NCBI RefSeq assembly: GCF_019237615.1
Contig: NZ_JAFAGT010000013.1
Location: forward strand, 1-64,000
Origin: Roseateles sp.
Lineage (GTDB): Bacteria > Pseudomonadota > Gammaproteobacteria > Burkholderiales > Burkholderiaceae_C
Direction of reading: 5' to 3'
Length of the DNA stretch: 64,000 nucleotides
The notes under the pieces are model-generated. The model saw only the letters and a program-made list of their open reading frames with translations. It was not told where the DNA came from and ran no database searches. The translations under genes were made by a program, and so were the position numbers. How positions within the stretch are numbered: position 1 is the first letter of the stretch; every line of letters begins with the position of its first letter. Shown in pieces: positions 52,682 through 60,456 of the stretch.

Positions 52682-54627
52682 GCTGCTTCCGCCTCGGTGA
52701 AGCCCTTGAACTTACCCTTCTTCAGGTGCACCAGCAGCAGCGAGATTGCGGCCGGCGTGATGCCGGAGATGCGCGAGGCCTGACCCAGCGTCTCGGGTCG
52801 GTGGGCGTTGAGCTTCTGGCGGGCCTCGAAGGAGAGGGCGTGGACCAGGCCGTAGTCCAGGTCCTCGGGCAGCTTCAGGTGCTCGAAGTGGGCGGCACGG
52901 GCGACGTCATCGACCTGCTTGTTGATGTAGCCGGCGTACTTGGTGCTGATCTCCACCTGCTCGGCGACGAGGTTGGCCAGCTCGCGGCCCAGCTCGGTGG
53001 CCAGGGTTTCACGTGAAACACCGGCTTCGGGCCGCGCAATCGCAGCCACTTCGGCCACCGTGTCGAAGCCCACGCCGGGACGGCGCAGCAGGTCGGCCAG
53101 GCTGTACTCGCGCTCCAGTGCCTTGCCGACCAGCCGTTCTGCATCCGCCGCGGGCAGGATGCCGGGGTGCACCCAGGTGCTCTTCAGCTTCTCGGTTTCA
53201 CGTGAAACGGCGTCACGCTTGCGGTTGAAGGCGGCCCAGCGCTCGTCGTCCACCAGGCCCAACTGACGGCCGGCCTCGGTCAGGCGCGTGTCGGCGTTGT
53301 CTTCGCGCAGCTGCAGCCGGAACTCGGCGCGGCTGGTGAACATGCGGTAGGGCTCGGTCACGCCCTTGGTGATGAGGTCGTCCACCAGCACGCCCAGGTA
53401 GGCCTGGTCGCGCGCCGGCGTCCAGGGACCGTCGCCGCGCACCTGCAGCGCCGCGTTCAGGCCGGCAAACAGGCCTTGCGCCGCCGCCTCCTCATAACCG
53501 GTCGTGCCGTTGATCTGGCCGGCGAAGAACAGGCCCTGGATAAGCTTGGTCTCGAACGAGGCCTTCAGCCCGCGCGGATCGAAGTAGTCGTACTCGATGG
53601 CGTAGCCGGGTCGCAGGATGTCCGCGTTCTCCAGGCCCGGGATGCTGCGCACGGCGGCCAGCTGGATGTCGAAGGGCAGGGAGGTGGAGATGCCGTTGGG
53701 ATAGAACTCATGCGTCGTCAGGCCCTCGGGCTCCAGGAAGATCTGGTGCGAGTCCTTGTCGGCGAAGCGGTTGACCTTGTCCTCGATGCTGGGGCAATAG
53801 CGCGGCCCCACGCCTTCAATGACGCCGGTGAACATCGGGCTGCGGTCGAAGCCGCTGCGGATGATCTCGTGCGTACGCGCGTTGGTGTGGGTGATCCAGC
53901 AGGGCATCTGCTGCGGGTGCATCGCGGCATTGCCGAGGAAGCTGAACACCGGCACCGGGTCCAGGTCGCCGGGCTGGGCCTCGCACTTGGAGAAGTCGAT
54001 CGTGCGGCCGTCCAGACGCGGCGGCGTGCCGGTCTTGAGCCGGCCCTGCGGCAGCTTCAGCTCCTTGAGCCGAGCAGACAACGAAACGGCGGGCGGATCT
54101 CCCGCGCGGCCGGCGCTGTAGTTCTCCAGGCCCACATGCACCCGGCCGTCCAGGAAGGTGCCGGCCGTCAGGACCACGGTGCGGGCGCGGAAACGGATGC
54201 CGGCCTGTGTGACGGCGCCGACGACGCGGTCGCCCTCGACCATCAGGTCGTCCACCGCCTGCTGGAACAGCGTCAGGTTGGGCTGGTTCTCCAGCCGACG
54301 GCGGATGGCGGCCTTGTAGAGGATGCGGTCGGCCTGAGCACGGGTTGCGCGCACGGCCGGGCCCTTGCTGCCGTTCAGGATGCGGAACTGGATGCCGCCC
54401 TCGTCGGTGGCCAGCGCCATCGCGCCGCCCAGCGCGTCCACCTCCTTCACCAGGTGGCCCTTGCCGATGCCGCCGATGCTGGGGTTGCAGCTCATCTGGC
54501 CCAGCGTCTCGATGTTGTGGGTCAGCAGCAGCGTCTGGGCGCCCATGCGCGCGGCGGCGAGCGCCGCCTCGGTGCCGGCATGGCCGCCACCGACGACGAT
54601 GACGTCGAATTCCTTGGGGTAGAGCAT
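52678..54627 (-). CDS. mnmG: tRNA uridine-5-carboxymethylaminomethyl modification enzyme MnmG (GidA)
   Basis: A 649-residue FAD enzyme that, with MnmE, modifies the wobble uridine of tRNAs. It begins [20 protein letters not shown] (dinucleotide fold), then [20 protein letters not shown], the catalytic-cysteine region [13 protein letters not shown], and the C-terminal tRNA/MnmE-binding domain ending [19 protein letters not shown] chose ATG 54627; an in-frame ATG at 54651 would add eight unlikely residues. It begins the mnmG-rsmG-lysE-parA run and contains two parS sites. Confidence 0.95.
   Translation of the reverse strand: MLYPKEFDVIVVGGGHAGTEAALAAARMGAQTLLLTHNIETLGQMSCNPSIGGIGKGHLVKEVDALGGAMALATDEGGIQFRILNGSKGPAVRATRAQADRILYKAAIRRRLENQPNLTLFQQAVDDLMVEGDRVVGAVTQAGIRFRARTVVLTAGTFLDGRVHVGLENYSAGRAGDPPAVSLSARLKELKLPQGRLKTGTPPRLDGRTIDFSKCEAQPGDLDPVPVFSFLGNAAMHPQQMPCWITHTNARTHEIIRSGFDRSPMFTGVIEGVGPRYCPSIEDKVNRFADKDSHQIFLEPEGLTTHEFYPNGISTSLPFDIQLAAVRSIPGLENADILRPGYAIEYDYFDPRGLKASFETKLIQGLFFAGQINGTTGYEEAAAQGLFAGLNAALQVRGDGPWTPARDQAYLGVLVDDLITKGVTEPYRMFTSRAEFRLQLREDNADTRLTEAGRQLGLVDDERWAAFNRKRDAVSRETEKLKSTWVHPGILPAADAERLVGKALEREYSLADLLRRPGVGFDTVAEVAAIARPEAGVSRETLATELGRELANLVAEQVEISTKYAGYINKQVDDVARAAHFEHLKLPEDLDYGLVHALSFEARQKLNAHRPETLGQASRISGITPAAISLLLVHLKKGKFKGFTEAEAA
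53005..53020. other. parS site 2, inside mnmG
   Basis: GGTTTCACGTGAAACA matches the parS consensus at 15 of 16 bases with a perfect 14-bp core. It is read through in mnmG as the codons for VSRET. Confidence 0.88.
53194..53209. other. parS site 3, inside mnmG
   Basis: GGTTTCACGTGAAACG has the perfect 14-bp core GTTTCACGTGAAAC and differs from consensus only at the two end bases. It again encodes VSRET and lies 189 bp from site 2. Confidence 0.85.
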
Positions 54628-55061
54628 CTCGGTCCTGGAAAGAACGAACAACCCGCGCGTGGCGCTCGGGCAAACCCCGAATTTTACGAAGCGGCTGTGG
54701 ATAAGTCACCCGGTCCGCCGGGGCGCAGCAGGGACATGATTCGGACGAAAAGAGTCCCGGTCCGGAACAAATAGTCGTGACTGACCTGTTTTGACAAATA
54801 ACTCTGACCGGCTGGTGCCGACAAGTGCCTGTGCTTACGGGGAAATCTGCCACCGCCGAGGGCCTTGAAGCCACCTCACGATGACCTCGCCTTCGGCCAC
54901 TTGAGCAAACCGAACTGGCGGTCGCCTCAGTGTTCCAGGGCAGAAAGTCGTTGCGAATCAGGCCGTTCCTTCAATCCGCACCGAAATCGCGGTGACAAAC
55001 AAACCGACCTGCAAATCCGCAGAGACAACCACGAAGTCGAGGTCAGGGCTGACGAGGCCTG
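54628..55061. other. AT-richer region upstream of mnmG
   Basis: About 430 bases without a supported gene. It should contain the mnmG promoter on the minus strand; one weak candidate is TTGTCA with TATTTG 18 bases downstream, around 54756-54785. It also holds one perfect DnaA box. From about 54870 it appears to be the junction with the accessory islet, with lower GC than the flanks. I see no cluster of DnaA boxes that would make it a replication origin. Confidence 0.4.
54696..54704 (-). promoter_or_regulatory. single perfect DnaA box upstream of mnmG
   Basis: The plus strand reads TGTGGATAA, i.e. TTATCCACA on the minus strand, an exact DnaA box, 69 bp before the mnmG start. A lone box can regulate transcription or titrate DnaA; it does not define an origin. 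Confidence 0.5.
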
Positions 55062-55347
55062 GTGCGCAACGGTGTTCGAACGCTGCGCCGGGTCAAGACC
55101 GGCCACGCAACCAGCGGTGAAAGCAAGGATGTCGGTGCAGCGGCCTTTGTGCTGGCGGCTCGCGCAGCCTTTCCAGATGCGGTGGTTGAGTTGGTGTACC
55201 TCGCGGACGCCGAAGCAAAGCCGCTAGTGCTGTCGCCCAAGGAGCTGAGTAACCGCCAGGTCAAGATGGGCGGCATCCTGAGCGACATCCGGGGTGGGAA
55301 CTTCCCGGCAGACGAATCTGACATGACGTGCCCCAACTGCCCGGCCA
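55062..55347 (+). pseudogene. C-terminal fragment of a UvrD-type helicase with PD-(D/E)XK nuclease domain
   Basis: The plus-strand frame encodes LRRVKTGH (nuclease-motif Lys), GAAAFVLAARAAFPDAVVEL, LSPKELSNRQVKMGGILSDI, RGGNFPADE and CPNCPA. This is the usual end of AddAB/RecB-like helicase-nucleases, where the CPxCP cysteines help bind an iron-sulfur cluster. A stop precedes it at 55050 in the same frame, there is no upstream helicase part, and after CPNCPA the sequence diverges from the family. It is therefore a truncated relic, not a gene. Confidence 0.65.
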
Positions 55348-55412
55348 CCCGTGCGCCCTCGTGCGGCGGCAGCGCCACTGTATTGGCGCTGCTCGTCTTT
55401 GCGAGACCGCCT

Positions 55413-56318
55413 TCAAGACGGGATGAAGATGCCTTCGCCGCCGTGGTCGAAAACCCTCACGGGCTTGTTCCGCTGGACGATGCTGGCGAACTGCTGGCGA
55501 AGGGCCAGCGTGCTCATGAAAGAAGCTTCTGCGATGTGCCCCCCGGCCTTGTATCGCTCCAGCCCTCTGCTGGACAGCAGGTACTCGAGCCGAGCGCGCC
55601 AGGTTGAAATGCGGATGTGCGCGAACAGGTCTGGCGACAGCGCGCCTACCGCTTGGTCGTAGCGCTGAAGCAGCCGTCCGAAGCGGACAAGAGAGGAAGC
55701 TTCGTCGGTCGAGGCCGGGGCGACGACAGTGGCAGGCGATGTAGATGTGTCCATGACCGGAGCAAACTTCCACAAGGGCTCGTGGTGCGCAATACGATTG
55801 CGGAGGTCCTTGATTTCGAAGAACTCAGTGAGTGCATCGCGTCGCGCTGCAGGGTTACTCCAGTTCGGTGCTGCGCCGGGCAGGCTCAATGGATGGGCTG
55901 GCAAGATTTTGGGCATCAACGTCGGGCGCTGCTTCGCGATCCAGGTGAGCACGTTGGGCCAGAAGCCGAAGGACAGCCGAGACACAATTTCGTCCGGAGT
56001 GGGCCAAGCGGGATGCGCATCCGCTCGCACGTCGGCAATCTTGGACAGTGTGCCGCTCTTGAGCTGTCCAGCGAGATGGTCCCACCAATGCGTGCTGCTC
56101 GAGACGCCGGCGGTTGTATGGAGGCTCAGCTCGCGGTGGATGTTGTTCCGCAGGACCACCTCAAAGTAGGACAGCAACTTGCCTACCTCGCCGCACACCT
56201 CGCCATTCCACATATAGAGCCCCACGGCAGCCTCAGGGCCTACCTTCCAGTAGCCTCTGTAGCTATCCAGACGGGGTTTGGATACGATTTGCTCGAAGAT
56301 GATTGCGGGAGGCAGCAT
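55413..56318 (-). CDS. Abi-like (abortive infection) HEPN-domain protein
   Basis: A 301-residue soluble protein. The N-terminal half has the family features SKPRLDSYRGY, VGLYMWNGEVCGEVGKLLSY and FEVVLRNNIHREL, and the middle has LSFGFWPNVLTWI. The HEPN ribonuclease motif R-x(3-5)-H appears as DLRNRIAHHEPLW (Arg173/Arg175, His178/His179). Proteins of this Abi family cleave RNA to stop phage growth, by analogy with characterised HEPN members. It is intact, with its own possible promoter, in an islet otherwise made of broken genes. No antitoxin or sensor gene adjoins it. Confidence 0.78.
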   Translation of the reverse strand: MLPPAIIFEQIVSKPRLDSYRGYWKVGPEAAVGLYMWNGEVCGEVGKLLSYFEVVLRNNIHRELSLHTTAGVSSSTHWWDHLAGQLKSGTLSKIADVRADAHPAWPTPDEIVSRLSFGFWPNVLTWIAKQRPTLMPKILPAHPLSLPGAAPNWSNPAARRDALTEFFEIKDLRNRIAHHEPLWKFAPVMDTSTSPATVVAPASTDEASSLVRFGRLLQRYDQAVGALSPDLFAHIRISTWRARLEYLLSSRGLERYKAGGHIAEASFMSTLALRQQFASIVQRNKPVRVFDHGGEGIFIPS

Positions 56319-56346
56319 CCGAAGGTTGTCTTAGAAGAATAATTGG

Positions 56347-56374
56347 AGTACAGTCCTCCCTGACGCGCTGGCAA
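56347..56374 (-). promoter_or_regulatory. possible promoter of the Abi-like gene
   Basis: On the minus strand TTGCCA is followed after 16 bases by TGTACT, about 29 bases before the ATG at 56318. Both boxes are approximate matches to the sigma-70 consensus. The call rests only on spacing and position. Confidence 0.3.
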
Positions 56375-56410
56375 GCCAACCCGCAAGGGAGCACCAGTGT
56401 AAAGAGTGTG

Positions 56411-56435
56411 AAGGCCTCCGCAAGGAGGCTTTCCG
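56411..56435. terminator. hairpin terminator in the accessory islet
   Basis: A nine-base-pair stem (AAGGCCTCC with GGAGGCTTT, including one G-T pair) closes a GCAA loop. It lies just past the end of the small membrane gene on the minus strand and before the Abi-like promoter, so it would insulate the Abi gene. The T-run is short. Confidence 0.55.
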
Positions 56436-56470
56436 CTTTCTGGGGTTCGAAAGCCAGCCTCTCATGCTGC

Positions 56471-56895
56471 TCAACCACCGCCAATGAGGCGCCACAGGGC
56501 TTGCCATTTGGCTGCAGGCACCCCCAGCGCTAGAGCCAGCGCTACCAACACCCACCTGACGTCGCGCGACACCAAGGCCCACATGCGGCAACGGTCGTCG
56601 CGAAAGGCGATGTACGGGTTGCCATCGCCACGGGCAATTTTTGGGCTGCCCATGGCGAGCCTTTCGGTGCGACGACCGGCACCGGCATCATCAACGCCGG
56701 CAGCGGGATCGGCGGCAGTGCCGAAACAGGCGTGGCAGCAGCCGGTGCACCGGATGGCGCAAAGGCTGCCAGGAGAGCGGCGCGCCGTGCATCCCATTGA
56801 GTATGGATGGCCTTGATCTCGTTGTAGCCACCAATCTCGATCAGTCGGTTCGTGAACCGCGTGTACAGGTCGGTCTTTGATTGTGAATCAATGAC
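56471..56895 (-). pseudogene. frameshifted small membrane protein gene
   Basis: Two frames on the minus strand each look coding in part. From 56895 a frame without a normal start codon reads TDLYTRFTNRLIEIGGYNEI, KAIHTQWDARRAALLAAFAP, then a proline-rich linker to about 56655. From ATG 56653 another frame reads MGSPKIARGDGNPYIAFRDD and a final membrane helix (DVRWVLVALALALGV...ALWRLIGGG) to a stop at 56471. Joined by one frameshift they would make a helical protein of about 140 residues with a C-terminal anchor, small and phage-like. The 60-residue second part may still be expressed alone. Confidence 0.42.
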
Positions 56896-56938
56896 TTAGC
56901 GGACAAGACTACAGTCGTTCACAACAGACAATTCGACG

Positions 56939-57205
56939 ATGGAATGTCGTCCCCGTTGCGCCGCCTGCTGCATCGCTCCGTCGATCAGCTCGCCCATCCC
57001 CGGCCACCCGAACGGCAAGCCGGCGGGCGTGCGCTGCGCGCAACTGGACGACGAGGACCGCTGCCGCATCTTCGGCCAGCCCGAGCGTCCGGCCGTCTGC
57101 GGTTCGCTGCGCCCCAGTGACATCATGTGTGGCGACAACCGCGAGCAGGCGCTGCGTTGGCTGGGCTGGATGGAGCGCGAAACGGCGCCGTCTCAGCCCG
57201 GCTGA
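56939..57205 (+). CDS. YkgJ family cysteine-cluster protein
   Basis: An 88-residue protein of the zinc/iron-chelating YkgJ family. It has [20 protein letters not shown] at the start (three cysteine positions), [20 protein letters not shown] in the middle, and [16 protein letters not shown] at the end, eight or so cysteines in all in the family spacing. The function is unknown; metal binding is expected. Its GC is close to the genome norm, so it may mark the end of the islet. Confidence 0.85.
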   Translation: MECRPRCAACCIAPSISSPIPGHPNGKPAGVRCAQLDDEDRCRIFGQPERPAVCGSLRPSDIMCGDNREQALRWLGWMERETAPSQPG

Positions 57206-57264
57206 GGCCGGGCTGAGCGCCAGCGGCCCAGACGCGCCCGCCAGGCCTCGGCACGCGGGTCGTT

Positions 57265-57447
57265 CTAGTACTTGTCGAAGAAATGGTGCAGCACCGTGTT
57301 GGCCAGCGGCTCGATGAAGGTGACCGCACCGGCGACGCCGAGGCTGCCCGTCAGCGCATAGGTCACGCTGAACGAAGTGCCGAGGTGAAGGATGCCGAAG
57401 CTGACGGTCTTGGCCGTGATGGATCTATCGACGGAGAAGCGGGAATA
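57265..57447 (-). pseudogene. DUF2061 membrane protein, no recognisable start codon
   Basis: The minus strand encodes a nearly full DUF2061 sequence ending at TAG 57265: SITAKTVSFGILHLGTSFSV, then TYALTGSLGVAGAVTFIEPL and ANTVLHHFFDKY. Two membrane helices are clear. In this frame a TGA lies upstream and no ATG, GTG or TTG precedes the domain. Either a start was lost or a frameshift separates it from the ATG near 57472 in another frame. It could still be expressed from a rare start. Confidence 0.5.
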
Positions 57448-57451
57448 GCCA

Positions 57452-57470
57452 AATGCTGATAATTCTCATT
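57452..57470. promoter_or_regulatory. possible Fur box
   Basis: The 19 bases AATGCTGATAATTCTCATT match the Fur consensus GATAATGATAATCATTATC at about 12 positions, including the central TGATAAT. It lies between the DUF2061 remnant and the plus-strand gene at 57529. Such partial matches occur by chance in AT-rich spots, so this is only a hint of iron control. Confidence 0.28.
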
Positions 57471-57528
57471 GCCGTGCGCCAATCGCTTGCCTCAATCGTC
57501 GCGATGGGCGTTTACGCTTGGCCTGGCC

Positions 57529-58029
57529 ATGACGCCACAGAACACGCCACTGCCGCCGGCCAGCCTGCTCGCGCGCCTCGCCCATGAGCGCGGCGCCTTT
57601 GCCGATGCCTACACGCTGGCGTTCCCGCGGGCCGTGACGCTGGCCGAGTTCGTCGAGGCCTTCTATACGACGCGGCTCTTCAAGCTGGAGCGCGCGCTGC
57701 TCGGGCTGTTCGGCAGGCCCTCAAGTGATGCGATGGCGCGGGCCGTGGCGTGCGGCGAGGGCCGGCGGCTGGCGGTCTGGACCGTCGAGGCCCGCGAGGG
57801 CGACGAGTTGCTGATGCACGAGGACAGCGGCGCCACGCGCTCCTGGTTCCGGGTCGAGTCCGGTGCCGGCGGCGGCACGACGCTGTGGTTCGGCTCCGCT
57901 GTCGTGCCGCGTCGGCATGCGGCCGATGGCGAGCCACGCTTCGGCGGTGTCTTCCACGCGCTGCTCGGCTTTCACCGCTGGTATTCGCGGGCGCTGCTGG
58001 CCGCGGCCGCGCGGCGCCTGTGCCTCTAG
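57529..58029 (+). CDS. hypothetical protein, DUF2867-like
   Basis: A 166-residue soluble protein with segments AFADAYTLAFPRAVTLAEFVEAFYTTRLFKLERALLGLF, here read as two parts, and GDELLMHEDSGATRSWFRVE, TLWFGSAVV and HALLGFHRWYSRALL. This pattern resembles DUF2867, a small lipid- or heme-binding-like fold of unknown role. ATG 57529 is chosen over a GTG/ATG further upstream because conservation starts there. Its TAG is shared with the TAG of the convergent lipoprotein gene (CTAG). Confidence 0.6.
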   Translation: MTPQNTPLPPASLLARLAHERGAFADAYTLAFPRAVTLAEFVEAFYTTRLFKLERALLGLFGRPSSDAMARAVACGEGRRLAVWTVEAREGDELLMHEDSGATRSWFRVESGAGGGTTLWFGSAVVPRRHAADGEPRFGGVFHALLGFHRWYSRALLAAAARRLCL

Positions 58030-58517
58030 GACTTCGTGCCCTTGCCGGTGACCTTGTCGGTCACCGGCCGCTGCGTCGCCAGGTCCTCGATCCACGCCTC
58101 GCAGGCCTCGGGGGCGATGCGGCCGGCCACGCGATAGGCCTTGCCCGCCTCGGGTGTGAAGGCCACCTCGCCCTGCACGCGGCAGGTCGGGTGGGTCATG
58201 GCGAGGATGGGTGCGGCGTACTGCGTCAGGGCCTGTAGCTGCACGCGGGCCGGCCGCAGCGGCAACTCGTTCGTCAGCACCACGGGCGACACGGCGAGGC
58301 CGCGGCCCTGGTTGGCACTCACCGTGGCCCGGCTGGTGCTGGACAGGCGGCGCCCGTCCACCTGCGTCATCTCGAAGACGTGCAGCAACTGGCCGCTGAC
58401 CTGCCGGGCCTGATCGGCCACGTTGACGGTGGGGCCGCTGTAGTCCGGCGGCGTAGCGGCCTCGAAGCTCGCGCAGCCGGCGAGGGCCAGGGCAGCGGCC
58501 AGGAACGGGGCCCTCAT
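58026..58517 (-). CDS. small lipoprotein of the hydrolase-ABC operon
   Basis: A 163-residue protein with the lipobox LALAGC at the N-terminus ([20 protein letters not shown]). The mature part begins with a proline-rich stretch and has no family I know. Two cysteines in the C-terminal half (HPTCRVQGEV, APEACEAW) could form a disulfide. ATG 58517 overlaps the permease stop (ATGA), so it is made together with the transporter and may be its periplasmic partner. A perfect inverted repeat with nine-base arms (58045-58067) lies in its last codons. Confidence 0.7.
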   Translation of the reverse strand: MRAPFLAAALALAGCASFEAATPPDYSGPTVNVADQARQVSGQLLHVFEMTQVDGRRLSSTSRATVSANQGRGLAVSPVVLTNELPLRPARVQLQALTQYAAPILAMTHPTCRVQGEVAFTPEAGKAYRVAGRIAPEACEAWIEDLATQRPVTDKVTGKGTKS

Positions 58518-59677
58518 CGTGCCACCGCCGCGCGCATCGAACGCGCCACATAGGCCAGGGCCACGGCCGCCAGCGCGAAGCCGACCACGATGCCCGGCAA
58601 CACCTGGCTCCAGTGCAGCGCCTCGCCCTTGAGCACGGCCAGCATCAGCGTGTTCTGCGCCAGGCCGGGCACCCACAGATACCAGGGGGCGTCGCCGCCC
58701 GGATTGAGCAGGCTGACCATGGGCATCAGGCTGACGGCGGTGACGACCAGCGTGCTGCCGGCCTGCGCCTCCTTGAAGGTCTTGGAGCGTATGGCCAGCG
58801 CCATCAATAGGGCCGACAGGCCGGCTGCCAGCGGGATCTGCAACAGCCAGAAGGCCAGCACCTCGCCGGGCCCGAACTGGAACATGGCCTGCAGGCTGTC
58901 GCTCCTCAGCAGCCATTGCGCGGGCACGAAGCTCAGCGAGGACAGCAGCGCCACGGCCATGCCCAGCAGCGCGACGGCGCCCCATTTGCCGGCCACGATG
59001 GCGCCGTGCGGTGCGGGGTTCATCAGCAGCGGTTCCAGCGAGCCGCGCTCGCGTTCGCCGGCGGTGCTGTCCAGCGCCGCGGTCAGCGCGCCGTAGAGCA
59101 CGGCCATGATGATGAACATCGGGATGATGTTGCTCAGCCGCGAGGCGCGGGCCTGCACGCTGGCGAGGTCGCGCTCCTCGATGTCCACGGGCTCCAGCAG
59201 CTGCGTGGACACGCCGCGCATGGCCAGGTTCAACGTCGAGCGCTCGCGGTTGAAGCCGTTCAGCAGCCGGACGATGGACCCGGTGCCGGCGGCCGCGCGC
59301 TGGTTGGCGCTGTCGCTGACGATCTCCACCGTGGGCGCCTCGCCGGTCAGCAGCTTGGCCTCGAAGTCCTTGGGTACGACCAGCACCGGCTCCAGCAGCC
59401 TCGTCGCGCGCAGGCGGGCCTCATAGTCGGCGGGGGCGGGCTTGACCGTGTAGGTCTGGCGCTCGATGAAGTTCGCCAGGGTCGGCGCATGCTCCATGCC
59501 CGCGGCCATCAGCTCGCGCCGGTCGGCGCGCTCCTCCATCGACGCGATCAGGCCCGACAGCGCCGTCAGCAGCAGCGGCCCCATCAGCAGCGCGGGGACC
59601 AGCAGGCGCAGCAGCGTACGGCGGTCGCGCAGGGCGTCGGAGAGCTCCTTCGCGAAAACGATCAGAGCCTGTTTCAT
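58514..59677 (-). CDS. ABC transporter permease, NatB-like
   Basis: A 387-residue ABC-2 type permease with a first helix near residues 25-45, a large extracytoplasmic loop to about 180, then five helices (IIPMFIIMAVLYGALTAALD onward). The cytoplasmic ERERGSLEPLLMNP motif after helix 2 is the ABC-2/NatB signature. NatAB pumps sodium in Bacillus, but proteobacterial relatives are mostly uncharacterised. It overlaps the ATPase gene upstream and the lipoprotein gene downstream. Confidence 0.87.
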   Translation of the reverse strand: MKQALIVFAKELSDALRDRRTLLRLLVPALLMGPLLLTALSGLIASMEERADRRELMAAGMEHAPTLANFIERQTYTVKPAPADYEARLRATRLLEPVLVVPKDFEAKLLTGEAPTVEIVSDSANQRAAAGTGSIVRLLNGFNRERSTLNLAMRGVSTQLLEPVDIEERDLASVQARASRLSNIIPMFIIMAVLYGALTAALDSTAGERERGSLEPLLMNPAPHGAIVAGKWGAVALLGMAVALLSSLSFVPAQWLLRSDSLQAMFQFGPGEVLAFWLLQIPLAAGLSALLMALAIRSKTFKEAQAGSTLVVTAVSLMPMVSLLNPGGDAPWYLWVPGLAQNTLMLAVLKGEALHWSQVLPGIVVGFALAAVALAYVARSMRAAVAR

Positions 59678-60456
59678 GCGGCCACCTCCTCAGGGAATGC
59701 GAGTTTCACGAAGGCGTCCTCGAAGCGGGATTCGCCGGCCTGTTCCAGCAGGCCTGGCACGCTGCCATGCGCCACGCTGCGGCCGTGGGACACGACGACG
59801 ACCTCGTCGCAGAGCTGCTCCACCTCCTGCATGATGTGAGTGGAAAAGACGATGCACTTGCCGCCACCTGCCGGGCTGCGCAGCCAGCGCAGCGCCTCGC
59901 GCAGTGCGCGGGTGGCCAGCACGTCCAGGCCGTTGGTGGGCTCGTCCAGCACGATGTTGGCTGGGTCGTGCACCAGCGCGCGGGCCAGCGCCGTCTTCAT
60001 GCGCTCGCCCTGGCTGAATCCGTCGGCGCGGCGGTCCAGGATGGCCCGCATCTCCAGCAGCCGGGCCAGCTCCTCGGCGCGCGCGTTGGCGGCGTCGGGC
60101 GTCATGCCCTGCAGCCGGCCGTAGTAGACGATGTTTTCGCGGGCGGACAGGCGCGGGTACAGGCCGTGTGCGTCGCCCAGGATGCCCATGCGGGCCAGCG
60201 CCTTCAGCGGGGCGTCCGTCACGACCAGACCGTCGACCGCGATATGGCCGGCGTCCGGCGGGAACAGCCCGCCCAGCATGCGCAGCGTGGTGGTCTTGCC
60301 GGCGCCGTTGGCGCCCAGCAGGCCGGTGATGCGGCCGTTCTCGGCGCGCAGGCTCACGCCCTGCACCGCATGGACAACGCGCTTGGTGCCGCGCTTGAAC
60401 AGGCCGCCGCCCGTCTGGGCCGTGAACTGCTTGTGAACGTCCTGGATGTCGATCAT
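59674..60456 (-). CDS. ABC transporter ATP-binding protein, NatA-like
   Basis: A 260-residue ATPase. Walker A is LLGANGAGKTTTLRML near residue 48, the signature is FSQGERMKTALARAL (LSGG-like), Walker B is IVLDEPTNGLDV and the H-loop FSTHIMQEVEQL. It should drive the NatB-like permease. ATG 60456 overlaps the stop of the hydrolase gene (ATGA). Confidence 0.92.
   Translation of the reverse strand: MIDIQDVHKQFTAQTGGGLFKRGTKRVVHAVQGVSLRAENGRITGLLGANGAGKTTTLRMLGGLFPPDAGHIAVDGLVVTDAPLKALARMGILGDAHGLYPRLSARENIVYYGRLQGMTPDAANARAEELARLLEMRAILDRRADGFSQGERMKTALARALVHDPANIVLDEPTNGLDVLATRALREALRWLRSPAGGGKCIVFSTHIMQEVEQLCDEVVVVSHGRSVAHGSVPGLLEQAGESRFEDAFVKLAFPEEVAA

Noticed and set aside
54628-54870. Chromosomal replication origin next to mnmG
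   Set aside because: Only one perfect DnaA box is visible, there is no array of boxes or AT-rich 13-mers, and dnaA is not in the window.
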